From contig CP144169.1 in NCBI GenBank assembly GCA_039636785.1, forward strand, positions 1,984,001 through 2,048,000: a stretch of 64,000 nucleotides of DNA, read 5' to 3'. The DNA comes from Micrococcaceae bacterium Sec5.7. Lineage in GTDB: Bacteria; Actinomycetota; Actinomycetes; Actinomycetales; Micrococcaceae. This document shows, piece by piece, positions 24,217 through 31,913 of the stretch (the first letter of the stretch is position 1; each line of letters begins with the position of its first letter). The translations under genes were made by a program, and so were the position numbers. Under the pieces are notes generated by a model, which was not told the DNA's origin, ran no database searches, and saw only the letters and a program-made list of their open reading frames with translations.

Positions 24217-24424
24217 GATCCTTTACCGGACACTTTCACTCGTCGCAGCCCAGGAACGAACCAATCTTATTTCTGGCAGCCCGCGTCGGGCAGCAAGAGC
24301 TTCCGCGCGCCATTCGGAGCGAATCCTGACTTGAGGTGAAAAGCCCTGGCACGTGGGTTGTCCTCGAGTACCGGATTCGTGCGGGAGGCGTTGGATGCCG
24401 CACGCGCTCATATAGTCTGAGACC

Positions 24425-25123
24425 ATGCCTTCCCGTCCGCTGAGAATCGTTGTCCTTCTTTTCCCACGGGTCACCCAGTTAGATTTCACGGGGCCCGCTC
24501 AGGTTTTCTCCAAGTTTCCGGACACCGAACTTCACTTGGCCTGGCATAGCCTGGATCCGATCCCTACCGATGCCGGCTGGTGCATCGTGCCCACTACGAC
24601 CCTTGACGAGTGCCCCCAGGCAGACATCATCTTTGTGCCCGGAGGTGCAGGGGCGTTTGACATGTTCGACGATCCCAAGGCCCTGGCATTTCTCCGAGAC
24701 CAAGCCCAAGAAGCCCGCTGGATCACTTCCGTTTGCACAGGATCATTCACCCTGGCAGCAGCGGGACTCCTCACTGGCTACCGTGCCACCAGTCACTGGG
24801 CGTCCCTGCAGATGCTCGAAGAATTCGGCGTCCACCCGATTTCGGAAAGAGTAGTCCGTGACAGAAACCGGATTACCGGTGCCGGCGTGACCTCGGGGAT
24901 CGATTTTGCATTCACGTTGGCGGCGGAACTTTTTGGTGAGGACGAAGCTCGAAGCATTCAGCTGGCCATCGAATATGATCCGAAACCCCCCTTCGATCAC
25001 GGCTCGCCGGGCAAGGCGGACCCTGAAGAAGTAAAGAGCATCATCACCGCTACCGAGAATCTCCGCAAAGCCGCGGTCCGAAGGTCTGCCAGCGCCTTAG
25101 CGAGCACCCAAGCCTCCGCCTAG
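24425..25123 (+). CDS. DJ-1/PfpI family protein, isonitrile hydratase-like
   Basis: A 232-residue single-domain protein. The nucleophile elbow is ITSVCTGSFTLAAAGLLTGYRATSHW, with the active Cys in SVCTGS, preceded by IIFVPGGAGAFDMF and followed by RITGAGVTSGIDFAFTLAAELFG. This pattern (VCTGS, TxHW, GAGVTSGID) matches isonitrile hydratase (InhA) and AraC-lacking ThiJ relatives, which hydrate isonitriles to N-formamides. The Pro-rich, Ser/Ala-rich tail is unusual. It is monocistronic after IS30 copy 3. Confidence 0.85.
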   Translation: MPSRPLRIVVLLFPRVTQLDFTGPAQVFSKFPDTELHLAWHSLDPIPTDAGWCIVPTTTLDECPQADIIFVPGGAGAFDMFDDPKALAFLRDQAQEARWITSVCTGSFTLAAAGLLTGYRATSHWASLQMLEEFGVHPISERVVRDRNRITGAGVTSGIDFAFTLAAELFGEDEARSIQLAIEYDPKPPFDHGSPGKADPEEVKSIITATENLRKAAVRRSASALASTQASA

Positions 25124-25271
25124 CAGTTACCGCTTCCTACGAACTCAGCGACTCCCCGTCGCAGTTTCAGGGAACTGCGACACCCAACCAGGCTCCCACA
25201 AAGACTTGATCGCTCTTTGGCGTTGCCGTGAGCTATCGATGATGCATGGGTTCGCTGCAGAGGTGCTGCGG

Positions 25272-26243
25272 TTAGCTGGCGGTGGCCTTCTGTTCCCGGG
25301 GTGCATCACTTCGGGCCTGGGCGGCCTCGGCCTGTGGGGTGCCTTTTGCCGTGCGGCGCGCGACCAGGTTTACGGCCAGAAGCGCAGCGAGCGTGAGGAC
25401 TACTCCGGCGATTTCGCCGCCCGTGGGCTGCTGCCCGCGGATGGCTTCGATGGTGAAGGCCGTGATGGGGACAAGGTTGATGAACAACACCCCATTGGAT
25501 GCCCCCAAAATGGCGACGGCCTGATTCCAGGTAAGCACTGCCAGTACCGTGGCGGGAAGCGCCATGTAGAGGATCTGCCAGATGACGGAACCGACGTCCC
25601 CGACAGATATGGGCGGCTCGTTCCACGTCAGTACGGTGGTGAGGACGATGATGGAAACCGTTCCCAGCAGACATGTGTGCGTAGTGAACCGAAGCAGGCT
25701 CAACTCTGCGAAAGCGCTGCGGCTGGTCGTGTAGAGGACCCACGCGATCACGCCGGCGAACGTCAACGGGACGCCCAGCCCGAGACCACCCTGAAGGACC
25801 GCGGCCGGGTTCCCGTTCCCCAGAACCATGGCGACACCTACGAGCGCGATGGCAGAGAAGAGGAACACCAGGCCGGCAGGCCGCTTCCTTGTGCGGGCCC
25901 ACATGACGAACAGTGTGACCATCGGCAGGGTTGCCATGACCAAGGAGATGGTCTGTGGCGCCGAGTAGGCCAGGCCGGCGTACATGAGCATGTTGAATCC
26001 TGCGAAGCCGATGGTTCCCACCAGCCACAGAGCGCCGACCCTCCTACCGGGGACGAGGGCCCGGGGCCCCTCCTTAAGGGCGAGGACGACCATGAAGACG
26101 ACCGTAGCCACGATAAACCTGGCGGCCGTCAGCTGGAACGGCCCCAGATGGGAAAATGCGGTTTTGGCGATGGTGAACATTCCTCCCCAGGCCAGGGCTG
26201 TTGCCAGGCCGCCGACGGCGGCGAGTGAAGTGGTTCGGTGCAT
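25272..26243 (-). CDS. EamA/DMT-superfamily transporter
   Basis: A 323-residue protein with about ten hydrophobic helices arranged as two EamA repeats. The first starts AAVGGLATALAWGGMFTIAKTAF and carries the family's ARFIVATVVFMVVL; the second starts VPLTFAGVIAWVLYTTSRSAF and ends GGEIAGVVLTLAALLAVNLVARR. The family exports metabolites such as amino acids or drugs. It is divergent from an ArsR-type regulator at 26318 with a symmetric site between them, indicating local repression. Confidence 0.9.
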   Translation of the reverse strand: MHRTTSLAAVGGLATALAWGGMFTIAKTAFSHLGPFQLTAARFIVATVVFMVVLALKEGPRALVPGRRVGALWLVGTIGFAGFNMLMYAGLAYSAPQTISLVMATLPMVTLFVMWARTRKRPAGLVFLFSAIALVGVAMVLGNGNPAAVLQGGLGLGVPLTFAGVIAWVLYTTSRSAFAELSLLRFTTHTCLLGTVSIIVLTTVLTWNEPPISVGDVGSVIWQILYMALPATVLAVLTWNQAVAILGASNGVLFINLVPITAFTIEAIRGQQPTGGEIAGVVLTLAALLAVNLVARRTAKGTPQAEAAQARSDAPREQKATAS

Positions 26244-26254
26244 GGAGACTCCAG

Positions 26255-26284
26255 GTGTTCGTTAGTTGACGAATACACGAACAC
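26255..26284. promoter_or_regulatory. Candidate operator between EamA and ArsR genes
   Basis: Nested inverted repeats: outer gtgttcgt/acgaacac at 26255-26262 and 26277-26284, and inner ttcgt/acgaa around tagttg. It is 11 bp upstream of the EamA start and 33 bp upstream of the ArsR GTG, the expected place for the ArsR-type repressor. Confidence 0.7.
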
Positions 26285-26317
26285 TGTACATGATGGTGTG
26301 ACAAAGGAAAGGCCCGC

Positions 26318-26629
26318 GTGAAACCCCTATTTCACCCCCGGATCGATGACCTCGACTTGTCCACTATCCTGCACGCCTGCGCCGATCCCACCCGGCTTCG
26401 GCTCCTTGCCGACATCAACACCGACCCTGGCAAGACCTGCGGAACCTTCGAAACCGAACTTTCCAAATCAACGCTCTCCGCGCACTTCAAAGTCCTCCGG
26501 GAATCGGGCCTCATCCGTCAGGAACTCGGCCCAGGCAACAGCCGCCTTAATTGGCCCAGGACCGCGGAAGTCCAGTCGCGATTTCCTGGGGTCATCAGCG
26601 CCATACTGAAGTCCGCCACTCGAAGTTAG
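26318..26629 (+). CDS. ArsR-family winged-helix regulator
   Basis: A 103-residue protein. ILHACADPTRLRLLADINTDPGKTCGTFETELSKSTLSAHFKVLRESGLIRQELGPGNSRLNWPRTAEVQSRFPGVI is the ArsR/SmtB-type winged helix (SKSTLSAHFKVLRESGLI is the recognition region). It lacks a clear metal-binding Cys cluster, so the signal may be non-metal. The GTG start is preceded by AGGAAAGG. It is divergent from the EamA transporter, which it probably controls. Confidence 0.88.
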   Translation: MKPLFHPRIDDLDLSTILHACADPTRLRLLADINTDPGKTCGTFETELSKSTLSAHFKVLRESGLIRQELGPGNSRLNWPRTAEVQSRFPGVISAILKSATRS

Positions 26630-26740
26630 GGCAGAGTTTCGATGGCCGCTGACCAGGAGGGCACTTTCGTCTGGCGCCACCGGCAACCTTTCGCTTCGGC
26701 ACAAACGGCCTACGTTCAATCCGGCGTTGACGGCATTAGT

Positions 26741-26819
26741 GTCAGTTTCCGAAGTCGATTGCACGGAATGTCCAAAGCCGTCTGCACAGCCACGCCCGTT
26801 GGGGGATCCGCTTGCGGTC
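26741..26819. repeat. Dispersed composite repeat, copy C (resolvase-associated motif plus palindrome)
   Basis: The two direct units (tttccgaagtcgattgcac and gtccaaagccgtctgcac) at 26741-26790 are followed by an intact palindrome (gcccgttgggggatccgctt...) at 26794-26819, in the same order as copy A. It differs from copy A by only a few bases. The remainder of 26630-26980 shows no other gene. Confidence 0.8.
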
Positions 26820-26980
26820 AGGGCGACTCTGCCTGCCCCAAAATTGTCCTCAGCGGGTCGGCGCCGCGGACGGGTTGCCGCCGGCCTTTAGGACTCTGAA
26901 ACTTATCGATGAGTGCGCGGGCGTCAATGGCCAGTAGGTTCTGCCCGCGGGGAACAATGGGGTTTGCTATCGTCGCAGAA

Positions 26981-27583
26981 GTGAAGACTTCTTCCCCGCC
27001 CCTCACCCTTGATCCCCGCGCCGCACTGGTGATCGTCGACGTCCAACAGGCCTTCGATGACGCCGCCTACTGGGGTCCGCGCGATAACCCCTCCTGCGAG
27101 GTGAACATCGGCGCCCTGCTGACGCGCTGGCGGGAAACCGGCCGCCCCATCGTTTTCGTTCGCCACGACTCCACCGCACCCTCCTCGCCCCTGCATCCGA
27201 ACAACCCCGGCAACGCGTTCAAGGACATCATCACCGGCGCCCCGGATCTCCTGGTGCGCAAGAACGTCAACTCCAGCTTTCACGGCACCCCTGACCTGCA
27301 TGCCTGGCTGCAGGAGAACGGCATCAAGGAATTGGTCGTCTGCGGAATCACCACCAATCACTGCTGCGAGACTACTGCCCGAGTCGGGGGCAACCTCGGC
27401 TACCGGGTGTACTTCCCCCTGGATGCCACCCACACCTTTGACCGCACCGCTCCGGACGGTGAGAACGTTGTCGCAGCTGTGCTGTCCCGGATGACCGGGG
27501 TGAATTTACACGAAGAGTTCGCCACGGTCGTGACCACCGCCGGCTTGCTCGAACAGGTACAGCAACCCGCCACCGCCCGGTAG
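26981..27583 (+). CDS. Isochorismatase-family cysteine hydrolase
   Basis: A 200-residue protein with the catalytic triad of the family: Asp in ALVIVDVQQAF, Lys in LVRKNVNSSF, and Cys in VVCGITTNHCCETTAR. The nucleophile is CC-type (His-Cys-Cys) with the cis-peptide ITT. Members hydrolyse isochorismate, nicotinamide or other amides; none is certain. A GTG start at 26981 is used because the family begins there and the upstream frame carries unrelated residues. It converges on the tautomerase at 27765-27968. Confidence 0.88.
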   Translation: MKTSSPPLTLDPRAALVIVDVQQAFDDAAYWGPRDNPSCEVNIGALLTRWRETGRPIVFVRHDSTAPSSPLHPNNPGNAFKDIITGAPDLLVRKNVNSSFHGTPDLHAWLQENGIKELVVCGITTNHCCETTARVGGNLGYRVYFPLDATHTFDRTAPDGENVVAAVLSRMTGVNLHEEFATVVTTAGLLEQVQQPATAR

Positions 27584-27764
27584 CCGGAGCGGGCAGGACT
27601 GTCTGTCGCACGTTTCCCTACGGGACGGCCACGCTGCGAAGTCTCAACGCCAGCACGCCTTGTTTCGGCGGCGCGGTCCACGACCGGCTGAGGGTCGAGC
27701 TGAAAGGTTGGCGTCTCGAACGGAGCGAGAACGTGCTCGGTCCTCCATATTGGGCCGTTCCCGC

Positions 27765-27968
27765 TCAGACAGATTCGTTCTGTCCTGAATCCGCCAGGGT
27801 GACGCCGGCGACGGACCAGTTCTCACGAGGGAGTTCGTGCAAAACCACCCGGATGGTGTCGGGGCGGATTTCCATGACTTCCGCGTATGCGGCCGTCAGC
27901 GCAGCGAGCAGTCGACGCTTTTTTTCAGTGGAGGAAGGGGATGCATTGAGAACCTGGATAAGCGGCAT
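27765..27968 (-). CDS. 4-oxalocrotonate tautomerase family protein
   Basis: A 67-residue protein. MPLIQVLNASPSSTEKKRRLLAALTAAYAEVMEIRPDTIRVVLHELPRENWSVAG exposes Pro after Met removal, the catalytic base of the 4-OT family, and Arg residues (IRPDTIR) at the expected place. Small tautomerases isomerise 2-hydroxymuconate or related enols. The longer frame upstream of the ATG at 27968 is not family-like. Confidence 0.85.
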   Translation of the reverse strand: MPLIQVLNASPSSTEKKRRLLAALTAAYAEVMEIRPDTIRVVLHELPRENWSVAGVTLADSGQNESV

Positions 27969-28075
27969 GTTCAGATTCTGGCACTGTTGCGAAGGATCAG
28001 GGTGGGTCAGGCCCGTGGGCCCCGCAAAGGAGGCGCAACAAGAGGGGGAGAGCCGCCGAACCAATACCGACCGGT

Positions 28076-28102
28076 GCCCCGGTAAAGGATCCCTCAACGG
28101 GC
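28076..28102. repeat. GATC-centred palindrome copy
   Basis: The copy gccccggtaaaggatccct followed by caacgggc lies in the intergenic space upstream of the tautomerase. It is an unoccupied member of the palindrome family into which the IS30 elements insert. Confidence 0.7.
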
Positions 28103-28142
28103 GCAAGGAACATGTAGTCACGGGAGCATCCTCATCGTGGGA

Positions 28143-28769
28143 TCACGCGATTTGGATTACGCGACATTGCTGACATAGCGGATACTCCTGCAGGAACGGA
28201 GTCAACCTCTCCTGCATAGCTGTGAAGTCCCATCCATACATATACAGCGCTGTTTCATGCGGTCCTTGCCAGTGACTGCTCACGATCCCCAGCCCCTCCA
28301 GCAACCGGCCGCATTCTGCGTAGACGTGATTGGAGTCGTAGTCCCGGTACACATCGTCCGGAAGGTCGGCGCCGTTGAGGTAGAGGGCTAATCCTTCGTG
28401 TGCGCCGAAATCGATCCGACGATCTTGGTCTGACACGTACAGAGTGGAGCCCTTGGGGGCGAGCATTGTGGCCAGGGTTTCGGATACGGCATTGACCGTC
28501 ACCTCGAACGGTCCGTCAATCTCAATTTCGATGTCGCACTCAGTGATCTCACCGTTGGCCGCCATTTGGGTTCCCCCGCCAACTATGCGGATTTCGTGTC
28601 CGCATTGTTTCATTGCGGCCTCGAAGGCATCTTCAAGTGCGGCCCGGTCCAGGGGTTGCAGGCGGGCATTCAGCGTGACAACGACAACGCTGGGTCTTCT
28701 TTTCTTAAATAGACCGAACAATTCCGCTCCTTCCATAGCGTCAAGGATTTTCTTGAAGCTACCAGCCAT
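28143..28769 (-). CDS. Conserved hypothetical protein
   Basis: A 208-residue protein, start ATG 28769 (MAGSFKKILDAMEGAELFGLFKKRRPSVVVVTLNARLQPLDRA). The central blocks GGGTQMAANGEITECDIEIE, APKGSTLYV, EGLALYLNGADLPDDVYRDYDSNHVY and SSHWQGPHETALYMYG plus the end YPLCQQCRVIQIA are typical of a conserved actinobacterial family of unknown function. It has no signal peptide or recognised catalytic motif. The longer frame to 28844 lacks family sequence. Confidence 0.75.
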   Translation of the reverse strand: MAGSFKKILDAMEGAELFGLFKKRRPSVVVVTLNARLQPLDRAALEDAFEAAMKQCGHEIRIVGGGTQMAANGEITECDIEIEIDGPFEVTVNAVSETLATMLAPKGSTLYVSDQDRRIDFGAHEGLALYLNGADLPDDVYRDYDSNHVYAECGRLLEGLGIVSSHWQGPHETALYMYGWDFTAMQERLTPFLQEYPLCQQCRVIQIA

Positions 28770-28931
28770 GTGGCCCGCTTGGCGGGACTGCCTGTCCTGG
28801 ACCGTGGCGGAAACACGGCAAGCTTCCGAAAGAACCCGCCACATGGCATCACCTGATGTCGGGGTCGCCGGTCCCCTGAAATTTTGGTGTGGTGGTGCCC
28901 GTAAGCCGGTGGCTCATCGGCCCCTCACAGT

Positions 28932-29016
28932 GCCCGTTAGCCGATCCCCATGCGGACATGTTGTCGGCCGCGCAGACGACTTTGGACATTTCGTGCAGAC
29001 GACTTCGGAAAATGAC
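28932..29016. repeat. Dispersed composite repeat, copy D, upstream of a serine resolvase
   Basis: A palindrome copy (gcccgttagccgatccccat then gcggac, 28932-28957) is followed by reverse-oriented units gcagacgactttggac and tgcagacgacttcggaaa. It ends 97 bp before the resolvase ATG, the position expected for a res/crossover region. Confidence 0.75.
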
Positions 29017-29112
29017 AAAAATGGCGACACGCCATCCGATTTCGTTCCACAACTATGTTCTCTTCGGCGTCCCGCGCCGAGCGTGCAGGATAAGTATCGG
29101 TACAGTTGTCTC

Positions 29113-29724
29113 ATGGATATTGGGTATGCCCGCGTTTCGACCGCTAAACAGGACCTCGACCGGCAGATTGACGCATTGCGCGGCGAGGGCATCCCTGCTC
29201 GCCACATCTACGTGGACAAGAAATCCGGGTCCACCACAAACCGGCCAGGACTTCATGAAGCACTCGATCAAGCCCGCGAGGGGGACGTGATCGTGGTACA
29301 CACCCTGGACAGGTTGGGCCGGACAGTCCGGGACACCCTGAACCTCATCTACGACTTGGCCGGCCGCGGCGTCGGAGTCCGGAACCTGGCCGACCCGATC
29401 CGGGTTGATTCCGCCAATCCGGAGGATCCCATGTCGCAGTTGGCAGTGGTGATGCTCGCGCTCTTCGGTCAAATGGAACGGACCTTCGCGATCGAACGCG
29501 CAGCCCATGCCCGTGCCGTTGCTGCTGCCAAGGGCAAAAGGATCGGTCGGCCCAGCGTGGTCCATCCAGCGAAGCTTGCCTATGCCGCGCACCTTCGCGA
29601 CCACGAGGATCAGTCCATCTCCGAAATCGTGACGGCCACGGGCATCACCCGCTCCAGCCTCTACCGTCACCTGCCGCCCCGGCCCCCGGAGACGCTGACA
29701 GCCGAGAGCCAGCAGAACGCCTAA
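29113..29724 (+). CDS. Serine recombinase (resolvase/invertase family)
   Basis: A 203-residue protein. The catalytic N-terminal domain starts MDIGYARVSTAKQDLDRQ (nucleophile Ser in ARVSTA), carries DVIVVHTLDRLGRTVRDTLNLI with the active-site Arg residues, and LAVVMLALFGQMERTFAIERA at the dimer helix. The C-terminal Hin-like helix-turn-helix is HEDQSISEIVTATGITRSSLYRHLP. The length fits small resolvases. It is flanked by motif repeats upstream (copy D) and downstream (29743-29905), consistent with its recombination sites. It appears intact. Confidence 0.92.
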   Translation: MDIGYARVSTAKQDLDRQIDALRGEGIPARHIYVDKKSGSTTNRPGLHEALDQAREGDVIVVHTLDRLGRTVRDTLNLIYDLAGRGVGVRNLADPIRVDSANPEDPMSQLAVVMLALFGQMERTFAIERAAHARAVAAAKGKRIGRPSVVHPAKLAYAAHLRDHEDQSISEIVTATGITRSSLYRHLPPRPPETLTAESQQNA

Positions 29725-29742
29725 GAGCCCAGCGTCAGCGGC

Positions 29743-29905
29743 GGTTGGTGCACGCAACTTCAAGCAAAAATGACGGTTAGTGCACGCGACTTCGAACAAA
29801 ACGACGGTTGGTGCAGACGACTTCGCACACTGCCGTGTCAGAAGTCGCATGCACCGGTCCCGTACTTCCGCGGGATCCAGTGCAGACGACTTCTGAAACT
29901 GACAA
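29743..29905. repeat. Array of resolvase-associated motifs downstream of the resolvase
   Basis: Repeated units of about 30-37 bp: ggttggtgcacgcaacttc, ggttagtgcacgcgacttc, ggttggtgcagacgacttc, then an inverted gaagtcgcatgcacc and a last gtgcagacgacttctgaaac. All share GTGCANNCGACTTC, also present in composite repeats A-D and near the resolvase at 37885. Other sequence in 29906-30057 holds no recognised gene. Confidence 0.7.
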
Positions 29906-30057
29906 ACAAGTCAGCAGGCTCCCGCAGCACGGTGATCGACCGGCTTACGGGCAGCATCGCCAAGCTTGGGGAATGCGATCCTCAGTGATCACGGAGGGTC
30001 CACGGAGCGCTAGAAGTTCTTTCCCATCAAACGTTCCGACCGCTCAGTTCGCCTGGT

Positions 30058-30159
30058 CTGTGGAAGACGGTCGAGGACCTCGAGCTCGCGACCCTCGGAT
30101 GGTTCAATGGCACATCACCTAGCGCCTCCACTGCTAAATCGGCGATTCCCGTCCGCTGA
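30058..30159 (+). pseudogene. IS3-family transposase (OrfB) C-terminal remnant
   Basis: The translation LWKTVEDLELATLGWFNGTS matches the end of IS3-type OrfB (W.T..DLELATLGWV.W.N), then breaks with the typical LHS region deleted; it stops at 30159. Only about 33 codons remain and no other part of the element is visible. The family match is from memory. Confidence 0.5.
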
Positions 30160-30265
30160 GTTCAAATAGGCGTTCTATGCTGGGCCAAGCCGACCGCAAT
30201 CAGCTGGTGGTAATCAAACAGCGCGAGTCTCCATCAGACCCAGGGCGCTTGAGTGAGACGGAGAC

Positions 30266-31765
30266 TTGGATTTGATCCTCTTCGATACGAATGCCGTGAA
30301 TCTTCTGCCGCCCAACGGCCCCCGTGCCGACATCATCCGGAAGCTGCGGGAGTCCGGGCACCATAGGATTGCCGTGCCGTGGATGGTTTTGGAAGAGATG
30401 GCTGCGCATAAGGCGGCGTTCTACCCAGACAGGCATAAGTCAGCAGTAACCGTCCTGCAGAAGCTAAGGGAAATGCTTCCGTGGGAGCTGGAGAGTTCCC
30501 TGGAACCACTTGATTTGGAACGCCTCCTGAACCACTGGCGAGATGCTTACCGCGAGATCTTCGAAGTGATCGACATGAGTGGTGACACCGCACGCAGGGC
30601 CTTGGCTCGCGAAGCAATGTCGCTTCCGCCTGCGAAGCGTAATAAGGACCATTCTGAGGGTGCACGGGATGTGGCCATCTGGTTCTCCATCCTGGAATTT
30701 CTCAAGGAAAACCCCGAAGAGCACGTCTGCTTCGTTACAAGCAATACCAACGACTTCGGAGATGGGACCGCCTATCCCTATCCGATGGATGAGGACGTCC
30801 GCGGCCTTGAGGACAGGCTCACGCATCTTGCGGATTTCGACCAGGTGGTCTCCCAGTTCACCAAGGAAGTCTCTGGTAAGGAGGCGGAAACTGCTGCAGG
30901 AGACCTGCTCCGATCAGTTCCGATACAGTCTCGGCTGGCTCAGACAGCTGTCGAGATTCTCACCTCGCCCACGGGTTTCGTAGGCATGGGCGTCACTGAT
31001 GGTGTGGTGCAGTGGCGTTCATGGATGACCCCGCCCGAAGCAGAACTCCTTAGCGTCACGGACGTCGTCGGCCATGAGATCGAGGGGGACATCTGGTATA
31101 CGGCCAAGGCGCGGTGGCTGCTGTACGGGGTTGTGACCGACGGCAACGACACACAGAGCATCGCCTGTGTATGGGAGGTGAAAGTCCTCTTCTCGGCAAG
31201 CGAAGAGGACCAGACGCCAACTCTCCTCACGCCTGGAGAGCCCTCGCTGCCTGACATGGCTGACGAGCGGTGCGCGGAGGCTCTAAAGAGACTCAAAGGA
31301 AAGGCGGCCGACGTGGCTCGGCAAAGCCTCGCCAATTTGTCTGCGCAGTCTTCTGCAGCTGGAAGTTACCTGGCTCAGCAGATGGCCGCCGCTATGGCCA
31401 AGCTCGACATCGCTGGCCTCATGGGCACCGCGAACCTGGCTCAGCAGATGGCCGCCGCCATGCCCAAGTACGACATCGCTGGCCTCATGGGCACCGCGAA
31501 CCTGGCTCAGCAGATGGCCGCCGCCATGCCCAAGTACGACATCGCTGGCCTCATGGGCACCGCGAACCTGGCTCAGCAGATGGCCGCCGCCATGCCCAAG
31601 CTCGACATTGCAGGGCTCTTGCCCAGCGTGAACTTGGCTCAGCAGCTCGCTGCGTCTATGCCCAAGTACGACGTCAGTGGGTTGCCGTACGTGGCGAGAG
31701 CAACCGAGCCGTCCTCGGACGAAGAGACGGAGTCGAACGAAGACGAAGAGACCGAAGAAGACTAA
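30266..31765 (+). CDS. PIN-domain (DUF4935-like) protein with 22-residue tandem repeats
   Basis: A 499-residue protein, TTG start preceded by GACGGAG. The N-terminal PIN domain has candidate metal residues D7 (LILFDTNAV), E43/E44 (MVLEEMAAH), D135 (GARDVAIWF) and N162-D163 (TSNTNDFGD), the layout of DUF4935 endoribonuclease-like proteins. A beta-rich middle follows (about 230-320). Residues about 369-478 hold five repeats of 22 residues, LAQQMAAAMPKYDIAGLMG plus TAN, and an acidic tail (SSDEETESNEDEETEED). No membrane helix or signal peptide. IS30 copy 4 lies downstream. Function is unknown; a toxin-like or RNA-targeting role is inference. Confidence 0.75.
   Translation: MDLILFDTNAVNLLPPNGPRADIIRKLRESGHHRIAVPWMVLEEMAAHKAAFYPDRHKSAVTVLQKLREMLPWELESSLEPLDLERLLNHWRDAYREIFEVIDMSGDTARRALAREAMSLPPAKRNKDHSEGARDVAIWFSILEFLKENPEEHVCFVTSNTNDFGDGTAYPYPMDEDVRGLEDRLTHLADFDQVVSQFTKEVSGKEAETAAGDLLRSVPIQSRLAQTAVEILTSPTGFVGMGVTDGVVQWRSWMTPPEAELLSVTDVVGHEIEGDIWYTAKARWLLYGVVTDGNDTQSIACVWEVKVLFSASEEDQTPTLLTPGEPSLPDMADERCAEALKRLKGKAADVARQSLANLSAQSSAAGSYLAQQMAAAMAKLDIAGLMGTANLAQQMAAAMPKYDIAGLMGTANLAQQMAAAMPKYDIAGLMGTANLAQQMAAAMPKLDIAGLLPSVNLAQQLAASMPKYDVSGLPYVARATEPSSDEETESNEDEETEED
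31370..31699 (+). repeat. 66-bp in-frame tandem repeat, five copies
   Basis: Units at 31370, 31436, 31502, 31568 and 31634, each 66 bp and in frame with the PIN-domain gene. Units 2 and 3 look identical over their whole length; units 1 and 4 differ in a few bases; unit 5 has diverged most. This points to recent expansion and possible copy-number variation. Confidence 0.9.
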
Positions 31766-31913
31766 GGAGATTCGCCGCAGCCATCGAGTCGAGCGCCCAT
31801 GCGTAAGGCGTGGTAACCGGGACGAATGGATCCTAGGAGGCATGCAGATTCTCACGGCCGGTGCCCTGCTCTCGCCTGAAGTCTTGGCGAAAGCAAACGC
31901 CCGGTGAAGGATC

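Noticed and set aside
25206-26228. 340-residue plus-strand frame over the EamA transporter
   Set aside because: Shadow rich in Gly/Asp/Arg; the opposite strand has a regular ten-helix transporter pattern and a matching regulator.
31370-31699. CRISPR array
   Set aside because: The 66-bp units are directly adjacent, in frame and code repeats of a protein; there are no unique spacers.
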